DNA from: an uncultured delta proteobacterium
GTDB lineage: Bacteria; Myxococcota_A; Polyangia; Polyangiales; Ga0077539
Length of the DNA: 11,397 bases
Reading direction: 5' to 3'
NCBI GenBank assembly: GCA_903860995.1
Contig: CAIOSS010000905.1
Location: forward strand, 1 to 11,397
Below are positions 5,303 to 11,397 of the stretch, one piece after another. Position numbers and translations under genes: made by a program. Below the pieces are notes generated by a model that was not told the origin of the DNA, made no database searches, and was given only the letters and a program-made list of their open reading frames with translations. Within the stretch, counting starts at the first letter, position 1. Each line of letters begins with the position of its first letter.

Positions 5303-8164
5303 TCAGGGCGTCGCGGGCGTCGGCTGCCAGCCGTTGCCGTCGACGTCGACGTACACCGGGTTGGTGTACCCGATGGCGCTGCCGCTGCCGACGGGGCTGA
5401 GCGAGCCGCCGCGCGCCAGCACCACGTAGAAGCTGTCCCGGGCGGGGCGCGCCCGCACCGTCGCCCGCCACCGCACGACGCCCGCGCGACCCGGCGAGGC
5501 GTCCCCCAGGGTCTGCACGAAGGGCTCCGTCGCGGCGGTCGCCACCGCCGCGGTGAAGGCGTCTTCCCCGGCCACGCGGGTCAGCGCCAGCGGGCGCCCG
5601 TTCTCGAAGACCACCAGGTCGCGCGCGGTGACCCACGGCGCCGCCTGGAGGGTGATCTCCAGCGGAACCGTCCCGTCGCTGCCCGGGCGCACCACCTCCT
5701 GCCAGCCCATGCGGGCCATGCCGTTGACGCGCACGCCCAGCACCAGGCCCGCGGCCACCACCACGCGCTGCCCGCGGATGGCGTCGGCCACCGTCGCCTG
5801 GGTCACCCGCTCGGGCGCGTCCTCGTTGACCCGCAGGAGGTTGTGCGGCCAGCCCGATCCGCCGTTGCGCGAGTGCGTGTCGCTGTTGCCCAGCGCGCAG
5901 GGGTGCTCGCCCCGCCGCAGGAAGGCGAACCAGTCCTGCATCGTCGGCACCGAGGCCGCGTCGCGGGTGGCTTGCGCGCGCAGCGCCGCGTCGTTGGAGG
6001 CGAGGTAGTCCTGGGGATTACCCACCTCGGTATTCACCTCGAGGGCCTCCCAGCCGGTCGCCACGGGGATGGGCGCGCCCGCGGTGGTGCTGCCGGCGAG
6101 GGTGAGGGGGTTGAGGTTGATGGTGGTGAAGTACCCCTTGAGCCCGTTGGAGCGCGGGTGCGAGAGGTGCAGCACCGGGTTGCCCGCCTCGGCGCGGATG
6201 CGGGTGAAGAGCTGCTGCGCGGTCTGGTCGGCCCAGTACTGCGCGCCGATGAGGGCCGTCGGGTCGGCCGGGTTGATGGTCAGGGGGTAGGCGTTGAAGT
6301 GCCCGGTGCCCACCACGGAGATCTCGTTGCCCATCATCGAGCCGAACCACCGCCCCAGGTTGAGCTCGCGGGTGCACGGCGCGAAGTCCGTGACGTTGTC
6401 GTGGTCCGTGGTGGCGGCGTACTCCAGGCCCTCGCCGGCGTTCTCCAGCACCCGGTTACAGAGGCTGCGCCCGGAGTCGATGCTGCCCACCGTGTGCTGG
6501 TGGAAGTCTCCCGACACCTGCCCCGGCGTGTCGAGCACCCGGCGCACCGTGGCCGTGAGCGTCGCCGCCTCGCCCGCCACCAGGGTCAGGTCGCTCTCGA
6601 CGGTGTCGTACTCCTCGCCGCGCGACACGATCGCCCGGTAGCGCCCCGGCTTCACCGCCACCCGCTCGGTGCCGCCCAGCGAGTAGATCGCCCGGTGCAG
6701 CCCGTACTCCTCGCGCTCGCCCTCGAGGTCGCCCATCCCCGGGTCGGGCGCCTCGGCGGCCACGCCCCGGAGGCTCACCTTCATGGGCGCGCGCACGGTC
6801 ATCCCGTCGCGCTCGACGGCGTTCAGGTCGAGCGCCAGCGTGGCGCTCTGGCCCACCGTCGGCGCCGCGGTGGCCGTACCCCCGTCGGTGACCGTGACCG
6901 TCACGGGCGCGCCGCGGTTGCGCCCCTGGTCGACCGCGAGCAGCGCGTAGCGGCCCGGCGGCAGCGCGAGGCGGTACTGCCCGTCGGCGGCCGCGCGCGC
7001 CATCGAGCGCACCGGGGCGCCCATGACATACGGGTCGCTGTATGCGTAGACCAGGGCGCCGGGGGAGGAGACGCCGGCGACGACGCCGTGCGGGTCGCGG
7101 CGGATGTTCATCAGGGGCTCGACGACGGAGGTGACGTCGCCCGTGCCGATGGCGATGTAGCGGGTGAACGACGCGGGCTCGCCCCGCCGGGCGGCGACCG
7201 AGGGGTAGATCGCGACGGTGCCCGAGGCGTCCACGACGGGGACGCTCATGGTGCCCGTCGACGGGGAGATGGCGTAGGAGACGCGGCGGTTGTTCTCGCC
7301 CGGGTCGCCGACGGCGACGAGGTAGCGCGGCGGCGACGAGGCGCGGGTGGCGTCGCCGAAGCCCGTGGCGTCGGTGAAGAGCGTGAGCGCCGAGCCGGCG
7401 CCGTAGAACTCCCCGGCCACCGAGGCGGGCACGGCGGCGTTGCTGTTGGACTGCACCTCCGTGCGCACCTCGAGCACCGAGCTGTCGGGGCGGAGGATGT
7501 AGTGCGTCACGATGCGCACGTCGCGGTCGCGGGCGAGCCCGTCGAGGATGTTGATGAGCCGCGTGGGGACGTCGCGGCCCACCACCCGGATGGCCGCGGG
7601 TCGGCCGCCGGAGCCGTCGCAGGCCACGGTCACCTCCGCGGCGTCGCTGATGCGGTACCCGAAGGTCGGAAACATCTCGCGGAAGATGTCCCCGCCGGGC
7701 GCGCCGCGGGGGCGCGCGACGTCCATGTCGATGATGTTGCCGCCGTAGAGGTCGTAGCCGATGGCCCGCAGCTGGCGGGCGGGGTCCACCCTGCCCTGCA
7801 CGATCACCCGCACCCGGTTGTTGTAGATCCGCAGGTGCCCGACGCGCCCCGACGCCCCTTCGCCCCCGATGAGCTCCCCGGTGGTGGTGATCACCCCGGC
7901 GCGCGCCTCGGCGGCGTCGAGGGGCTCGTCGAGGGGCCGCGGGCCCGTCGCCATCGGGCACGCGTAGGGGTCGACGTACGCGGGCAGCGCGCCCACGTCG
8001 GGCTTGCCGGGGAGGTCGTCGCCGAGGTCGTTCACCTCGGGCGCGTCGAGGCCCGCGTCGGGCACGTCCCGCGCGGCGCCCGCGTCGGCAGCGGTCGAGG
8101 TCGAGTTGCAGGCGAGCAGCAGCAGCGGGGCGAGGGCGAGCAGTCGGCGCATGGCAGCCCGCAT
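5303..8164 (-). CDS. CehA/McbA-type PHP metallohydrolase lipoprotein
   Basis: This is a 953-residue predicted lipoprotein. MRRLLALAPLLLLAC ends in a lipobox with Cys19, followed by an Asp/Ala-rich linker to about residue 65. Residues about 66-380 are beta-rich and unassigned. Two carboxypeptidase-regulatory-like modules follow (PPGRYALLAVDQG near 400; KPGRYRAIVSRG near 505). The PHP metallohydrolase core spans about 550-770 and has GDFHQHT (His555, His557), TTDHDN (Asp587, His588, Asp589), GNEISV (Glu614) with GHFNAYP (His622), LHLSHPR (His666, His669) and GNSDTHS (Asp762, His764). This is the full ligand set of the PHP family. CehA and McbA, the namesakes, hydrolyse the carbamate insecticide carbaryl, but the natural substrates of most relatives are unknown, so a phosphoester, ester or amide substrate is possible here. 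The tail (770-953) is beta-rich. It probably acts at the cell surface or in the periplasm. The start at 8164 or the internal ATG at 8152 would serve; neither has a clear Shine-Dalgarno sequence. Confidence 0.88.
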   Translation of the reverse strand: MRAAMRRLLALAPLLLLACNSTSTAADAGAARDVPDAGLDAPEVNDLGDDLPGKPDVGALPAYVDPYACPMATGPRPLDEPLDAAEARAGVITTTGELIGGEGASGRVGHLRIYNNRVRVIVQGRVDPARQLRAIGYDLYGGNIIDMDVARPRGAPGGDIFREMFPTFGYRISDAAEVTVACDGSGGRPAAIRVVGRDVPTRLINILDGLARDRDVRIVTHYILRPDSSVLEVRTEVQSNSNAAVPASVAGEFYGAGSALTLFTDATGFGDATRASSPPRYLVAVGDPGENNRRVSYAISPSTGTMSVPVVDASGTVAIYPSVAARRGEPASFTRYIAIGTGDVTSVVEPLMNIRRDPHGVVAGVSSPGALVYAYSDPYVMGAPVRSMARAAADGQYRLALPPGRYALLAVDQGRNRGAPVTVTVTDGGTATAAPTVGQSATLALDLNAVERDGMTVRAPMKVSLRGVAAEAPDPGMGDLEGEREEYGLHRAIYSLGGTERVAVKPGRYRAIVSRGEEYDTVESDLTLVAGEAATLTATVRRVLDTPGQVSGDFHQHTVGSIDSGRSLCNRVLENAGEGLEYAATTDHDNVTDFAPCTRELNLGRWFGSMMGNEISVVGTGHFNAYPLTINPADPTALIGAQYWADQTAQQLFTRIRAEAGNPVLHLSHPRSNGLKGYFTTINLNPLTLAGSTTAGAPIPVATGWEALEVNTEVGNPQDYLASNDAALRAQATRDAASVPTMQDWFAFLRRGEHPCALGNSDTHSRNGGSGWPHNLLRVNEDAPERVTQATVADAIRGQRVVVAAGLVLGVRVNGMARMGWQEVVRPGSDGTVPLEITLQAAPWVTARDLVVFENGRPLALTRVAGEDAFTAAVATAATEPFVQTLGDASPGRAGVVRWRATVRARPARDSFYVVLARGGSLSPVGSGSAIGYTNPVYVDVDGNGWQPTPATP

Positions 8165-8255
8165 GGTGCCACGGCGGGGGGCGCGAGCGGCAGCCGGTCC
8201 TGCGCGTGGACTCTCACCGTCGGAGGCACTACGGTCCGCGCAGCCGTGGACCCCT

Positions 8256-8780
8256 ATGACCCCCGATGACCTGAAGACCCCCGTCCCGACCGAGACCGCC
8301 GTGCCCGTCGCGGCGCCCCGCGCGCGCCGCCGCGGGGGCTACTCGAAGTACCTCGTGCTCGGCGGCCTCGCGCTGCTCATCGCGGGCATCGCGTCGACCT
8401 TCCGGGGTTCGGCCATGGTGTACTCGAAGTACGTCGACGAGGTCACCCGCCCGGCCGAGCGGGCGCGGTGGGTCGGCCGCACGCTGCGGGTCGAAGGGCT
8501 GGTGGTGCCGGCGTCCATCGAGCACCGGCCGGGCACGCGGGACTTCCGCTTCCGGGTGACCCGCAACCGCGCCGAGCTGCCGGTGACGTACAGCGGCATC
8601 GTGCCCGACACCTTCCGCGACTGCGCCGGGGTGACGGTGCGCGGGGTGCTCGGCGCCGACGGGGTGTTTCGCAGCGACGAGATCGTGGCCAAGTGCCCGA
8701 GCAAGTACGAGGCGGCGACGGTGGTCAACGGCGAGTGCATCGTCGGCCTGGCGCCCGAAGCCCCGGGGCGGCGGATGTGA
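8256..8780 (+). CDS. ccmE: Cytochrome c maturation protein CcmE, Cys-type (CxxxY)
   Basis: CcmE is the periplasmic, membrane-anchored haem chaperone of cytochrome c maturation System I. It binds haem covalently and passes it on to apocytochromes. This 174-residue protein has a cytoplasmic Pro/Arg-rich start (1-30), one membrane segment (YLVLGGLALLIAGIAS, 32-47) and the OB-fold domain (about 72-150) with the family landmarks GRTLRVEGLVV, FRFRVTRN, LPVTYSGIVPDTFRD, GVTVRG and GVFRSDEIVAKCPSKYE. At the haem-binding position, where E. coli has His130 in HxxxY, it has Cys147 in CPSKY (CxxxY). This Cys form is known from some Desulfovibrio-type bacteria and archaea and goes with a modified System I. 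The ATG at 8256 is the only methionine in the right place; there is no strong Shine-Dalgarno sequence, though GGAGG lies 30 bases upstream. It is divergent from the 5303-8164 gene across a 91-base gap that must hold both promoters. No other ccm gene is in the window. Confidence 0.9.
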   Translation: MTPDDLKTPVPTETAVPVAAPRARRRGGYSKYLVLGGLALLIAGIASTFRGSAMVYSKYVDEVTRPAERARWVGRTLRVEGLVVPASIEHRPGTRDFRFRVTRNRAELPVTYSGIVPDTFRDCAGVTVRGVLGADGVFRSDEIVAKCPSKYEAATVVNGECIVGLAPEAPGRRM

Positions 8781-8830
8781 GCGCGGTGGCTTCCCGTGCG
8801 TGGGTCGGTGCGCTAGGCTAGGGATCTTCC

Positions 8831-9586
8831 ATGGGCGCGCGCACCTTCGCGATCGGCGATATTCACGGCAACCTGGAGGCGCTCAACCTCCTGCTCGAAC
8901 GCATCGCGCCCGAGAAGGACGACACGCTGGTCTTCCTCGGCGACTACCTCGACCGGGGCACGCAGTCGAAGGAGACCGTCGAGCGGGTGCGCAGCTTCGT
9001 CGACGACCCGCCGTGCAAGGCCGTCGCGCTGCGGGGCAACCACGAAGACATCTGGATCGAGTGCTTCAAGGAGCCCAACGCGGGCTTCCTGCTGCCGCGG
9101 GGCAACGGGTGCATGGACTCGTTCCGGTCGTTCACCGGGGCGCCTCCGCTGGAGGAGGGCCAGCCGCTGCGGGCCGAGGAGTTCGTGCAGTACCTCCAGG
9201 TGGCGTCGTGGTTTCCCAAGGACGTCGTCGACTGGTTCGAGTCGCTGCCGCTCTGGTACGAAGACGAGCACGCGCTCTTCGTGCACGCGGGCCTCGACGG
9301 CCGCGACGCGGAGTGGAAGCACCCCAGGGAGGGCCGCCAGAAGCCCCTGATGTGGATGCGCGAGAGGGGCTTCTACAACGGCTACGAGGGCAAGCGGGTG
9401 GTGTTCGGCCACACGCACACGCGCGACCTGCCGCAGGAGCACCGGCGCTACCCCGACGAAGCCCCGAAGGAGCCCGAGCGGGTGTGGCTCCGGGGCGACC
9501 TCGTGGGCATCGACACCGGCTGCGGGCGGGCGGGTGTGCTCAGCGCCGTCGAGCTCCCCTCGCTGCGCATCATCGACTCGCGCTGA
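8831..9586 (+). CDS. PPP-family metallophosphatase (Ser/Thr protein phosphatase-like)
   Basis: This 251-residue cytoplasmic protein has the complete metal-site signature of calcineurin-like phosphatases of the PPP class: GDIHGN (Asp10, His12), GDYLDRG (Asp38, Asp41, Arg42), RGNHE (Asn70, His71), VHAG (His152) and GHTH (His194, His196). The two-metal centre cleaves phosphate esters. The PPP signature fits bacterial serine/threonine or tyrosine phosphatases, but the related ApaH type (diadenosine tetraphosphate hydrolysis) cannot be excluded by motif alone. No signal peptide is present. The ATG at 8831 has AGGGA seven to eleven bases upstream and begins directly before the first strand (TFAIGDIHG). 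The gene follows ccmE by 50 bases and is followed after one base by the hydroxylase-family gene, so it probably shares a transcript with at least the latter. Confidence 0.92.
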   Translation: MGARTFAIGDIHGNLEALNLLLERIAPEKDDTLVFLGDYLDRGTQSKETVERVRSFVDDPPCKAVALRGNHEDIWIECFKEPNAGFLLPRGNGCMDSFRSFTGAPPLEEGQPLRAEEFVQYLQVASWFPKDVVDWFESLPLWYEDEHALFVHAGLDGRDAEWKHPREGRQKPLMWMRERGFYNGYEGKRVVFGHTHTRDLPQEHRRYPDEAPKEPERVWLRGDLVGIDTGCGRAGVLSAVELPSLRIIDSR

Positions 9587-9587
9587 C

Positions 9588-10184
9588 ATGCTGCGCGTCC
9601 TTTCACCCATCGCCCTCGCTGCTGGCGCCTTCGGTTGGAGCGCCGCGGAGTACGCCCTCCACCGGCTCATCGGTCACGGCCCCCGGCGGCGTCGCCCGGC
9701 CCGCTGGTACCAGCGGGTCACCCCGTCGGGCCTGCTGGCGGAGTTCAACGAAGAGCACCTCGCGCACCACGCCGACCCGACGTACTTCGCGCCCACCGAG
9801 CGCAAGGCCGTCGCCGCGGTGGTGAGCACCACCCTCGTCGGCGGCGCGCTGTCGCTGCTCGTGGGCCCGCGGCGGGCGTGGTCCTTCGCGGTGGGCTTCG
9901 GGGTGATGTACAGCGCCTACGAGGTGATGCACCGGCGCATCCACACGCACCCGCCCACCGGGCCGTACAGCCGATGGATGCGCCAGCACCACCTGCTGCA
10001 CCACTTCCGCGCCCCGCGGATGAACCACGGCGTCACCTCCCCCCTCTGGGATCACGCCCTGGGCACCTACAGCGCCAGCTCCGGCCCCCTGCGGGTGCCT
10101 GCGAAGCTCTGCCCCCAGTGGATGGTCGACCTCGCCACGGGTCAGGTCCGCGACGCCTACCGCCACGACTACGACGTCGTCTGA
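9588..10184 (+). CDS. Fatty acid hydroxylase/sterol desaturase family membrane protein
   Basis: This 198-residue membrane protein has the histidine boxes of the FA_hydroxylase superfamily, whose members use a di-iron centre and O2 to hydroxylate or desaturate lipids, sterols or carotenoids. The boxes are EYALHRLIGH (His25, His30), EEHLAHH (His57, His60, His61), YEVMHRRIHTH (His115, His119, His121) and QHHLLHH (His134, His135, His138, His139), with a closing NHG...SPLWDHALGT (His147, His156). Hydrophobic stretches at about 4-24, 75-93 and 97-113 are likely membrane segments. It is short for the family, but all boxes are present, so it should be functional. The substrate cannot be told from the sequence. 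The ATG at 9588 comes one base after the stop of the phosphatase gene, suggesting translational coupling. The 9534 ATG, in the same frame but inside the phosphatase gene, is less likely. Confidence 0.9.
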   Translation: MLRVLSPIALAAGAFGWSAAEYALHRLIGHGPRRRRPARWYQRVTPSGLLAEFNEEHLAHHADPTYFAPTERKAVAAVVSTTLVGGALSLLVGPRRAWSFAVGFGVMYSAYEVMHRRIHTHPPTGPYSRWMRQHHLLHHFRAPRMNHGVTSPLWDHALGTYSASSGPLRVPAKLCPQWMVDLATGQVRDAYRHDYDVV

Positions 10185-10191
10185 CGGCGCA

Positions 10192-10213
10192 CCGCCCGCT
10201 TCCTACCGGGCGG
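10192..10213 (+). terminator. Hairpin after the hydroxylase gene, possible terminator
   Basis: CCGCCCG (10192-10198) and CGGGCGG (10207-10213) are perfect reverse complements around an eight-base loop, eight bases after the stop codon at 10184. No T-run follows, so termination is not proven. The position, in the 56-base gap before the next gene, suggests that the phosphatase-hydroxylase transcript may end here. Confidence 0.4.
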
Positions 10214-10240
10214 CCGCGTCCGTGGAGTATCCTCCGCGCC

Positions 10241-11371
10241 ATGCGATCCCACTGGACCCTCGCGGCGCTCGTCGCCTTCAACCTTGCTTGCAACAACGAT
10301 GACGCCACGGTGACCGACGCAGGCCCGGCGGTCGACGCCCCCGCGGTCAACGACCTGCCCGCGGTGACCGACACCGGGGTCGACGTGCCGCGCGACGTCG
10401 GGGTCGACGCCGGGGTGCCGCTGTTCGGGCCGTGCACCACGGTGGCCAATTGCCGGGGCATCACGTCGGCGCAGTGCATCGCGGTGAGCGACGGGTACCC
10501 GCAGGGGCAGTGCACCCGCGCGTGCACCAGCGACGCCCAGTGCGGCGCCGGGGCGATGTGCCTCGACTTCGGCACCCGGCGGGTGTGCTTCAAGCGCTGC
10601 GAGGCGGTGACCGACTGCCGCGCGGGCTACAACTGCTTCGTCGCGCGGGGCGCGGGCGACGAGGCCGAGCGCGCGTGCTTCCCGTTCTGCACCGAGGACG
10701 CGCAGTGCCCGGGCTCGGCGTGCAACCGGTACACGCGCTTCTGCGGGGTGTGCGACGCGGCGCGCCGCGACGCCGGCGGCTGCACCACCCTCGACCAGGA
10801 CCGCGCGGAGAACGGCGGCACCTGCACCGAGAACTTCGACTGCCGCAGCGGGCGGTGCTTCGAGGAGTTCAACGTGACCAGCGGCGAGGCGAGCGGGTAC
10901 CTCGACGGGCTGTGCTACTCGCGCTGCACCGTGCCCGAGGCGTCGGAGTACGGTCGCGCGACGTACCCCCGCGGCGACTGCCCCGAGGGGAGCGTCTGCG
11001 CCCGCGAGGCGGGCCAGGTCGCCGGCCAGACCGCGCTCTGCCGCCGCTCGTGCACGAGCAACACCGACTGCCGCGGCGGGTACATCTGCCTCAAGGCCTC
11101 GCGCGGCGCCGACGCCGGAACCTACGACAACGGCTACTGCGCCCCGATGAACTGCCGCTACATGACCCAGACCTGCCCGAGCGACGCGACGTGCCTCACG
11201 ACGCGCAGCGACGACGCGGGCGTGCCCTCGAGCGGGCGCTGCATCCGTCCGCCGCCCAGCGACGCGGCCGTCACCGACGCCAGCACCGACGCGACCACCG
11301 ACGCGCCCGCGAGCGACGCGCCCGCGGGCACCGACGCGGGCGTGACCGACGCGCCCGCGGACGGCGGCTGA
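10241..11371 (+). CDS. Cysteine-rich lipoprotein
   Basis: This is a 376-residue predicted lipoprotein. MRSHWTLAALVAFNLAC gives a short signal with Cys17 as the likely lipidated residue; the Asn-Leu-Ala before it is a loose lipobox. An Asp/Ala/Val linker runs to about residue 60. Residues about 65-335 hold 34 cysteines in pairs, mostly of the form DC-R-x-GY-x-C or C-x(5,6)-C (for instance DCRAGYNC, DCRGGYIC, DCPEGSVC, QCGAGAMC). The even number suggests a disulfide-stitched, exported domain; similar Cys-repeat proteins are common in Polyangia and have no known function. The last 37 residues are another Asp/Ala/Thr-rich tail, built in part from three copies of gacgcgcccgcg (starting at 11300, 11315 and 11348), and end PADGG with no anchor. 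Start and stop are both in the window. The ATG at 10241 is the first methionine before the signal; only a distant GGAG precedes it. Confidence 0.85.
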   Translation: MRSHWTLAALVAFNLACNNDDATVTDAGPAVDAPAVNDLPAVTDTGVDVPRDVGVDAGVPLFGPCTTVANCRGITSAQCIAVSDGYPQGQCTRACTSDAQCGAGAMCLDFGTRRVCFKRCEAVTDCRAGYNCFVARGAGDEAERACFPFCTEDAQCPGSACNRYTRFCGVCDAARRDAGGCTTLDQDRAENGGTCTENFDCRSGRCFEEFNVTSGEASGYLDGLCYSRCTVPEASEYGRATYPRGDCPEGSVCAREAGQVAGQTALCRRSCTSNTDCRGGYICLKASRGADAGTYDNGYCAPMNCRYMTQTCPSDATCLTTRSDDAGVPSSGRCIRPPPSDAAVTDASTDATTDAPASDAPAGTDAGVTDAPADGG

Positions 11372-11397
11372 CCTCACCCCGCGCTGCCGCGCACCCC

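Noticed and set aside
6456..7961. Minus-strand 501-codon frame inside the PHP gene
   Set aside because: It is an Arg/Pro/Gly-rich shifted-frame translation, fully inside the 5303-8164 gene with its clear motifs.
8165..8255. Promoters in the divergent gap between the PHP gene and ccmE
   Set aside because: Promoters must be there, but I cannot point to a -35/-10 pair better than chance in this GC-rich sequence.
4445..8269. Plus-strand open frame of 1274 codons
   Set aside because: It lies opposite the PHP lipoprotein and overlaps the Uma2 gene. Its product is Arg/Gly/His/Ala-rich low complexity with no motif, as expected from antisense of a high-GC gene.
8812..8823. TAGGCT as a -10 box before the phosphatase gene
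   Set aside because: Only three of six bases match the consensus and no -35 partner is visible.
10169..11377. Minus-strand 402-codon frame opposite the Cys-rich lipoprotein
   Set aside because: Ala/Arg/Val-rich low complexity with no signal or domain; the plus strand encodes a convincing lipoprotein.

Overview
The window is very GC-rich, with nearly every codon of the real genes ending in G or C. It carries several lipoproteins whose acylated cysteine is followed by an Asp/Ala-rich linker. Together with an FG-GAP protein bearing a WNEHGYH...NDDG motif and a myxobacterial-style outer-membrane barrel ending, this points to a myxobacterium of the Polyangia type (Polyangiales or Sandaracinaceae-like). 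That assignment is inference from protein style. I see no rRNA, tRNA, CRISPR array, transposase or phage gene.

Layout. Bases 1-609 (minus) hold the N-terminal part of a biotin/lipoate ligase-like protein that runs off the left edge. Bases 651-1454 (minus) encode an exported protein of unknown function. Bases 1558-1841 (plus) look like the remains of an outer-membrane beta-barrel gene: a good ribosome binding site and start, then a change of frame into a barrel-type C-terminus. Bases 1863-3980 (minus) encode a large FG-GAP/VCBS repeat lipoprotein. Bases 4129-4413 (plus) start as a DUF3224 protein but lose the family after about 32 residues. Immediately after comes a complete Uma2-family nuclease gene (4365-4964, plus). 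Bases 4994-5251 (minus) encode a tiny proline-rich lipoprotein, downstream of and co-oriented with a 953-residue lipoprotein (5303-8164, minus) whose C-terminal half is a CehA/McbA-type PHP metallohydrolase with all its metal ligands.

The right-hand part reads on the plus strand. It holds CcmE, the cytochrome c haem chaperone, in the rarer cysteine form (CxxxY in place of HxxxY; 8256-8780). Next are a PPP-family metallophosphatase (8831-9586), a small histidine-box fatty acid hydroxylase/sterol desaturase-family membrane protein (9588-10184, one base after the phosphatase stop), and a cysteine-rich lipoprotein (10241-11371).

The genes do not form one obvious pathway. The common theme is the cell envelope: four predicted lipoproteins, an exported protein, a relic barrel, a membrane-anchored haem chaperone and a membrane lipid-type oxidase. 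The most informative points are the Cys-type CcmE, the two gene relics (one beside Uma2), the shared linker of the three large lipoproteins, and a ligase-fold protein lacking the usual catalytic motif and any lysine in the visible part.
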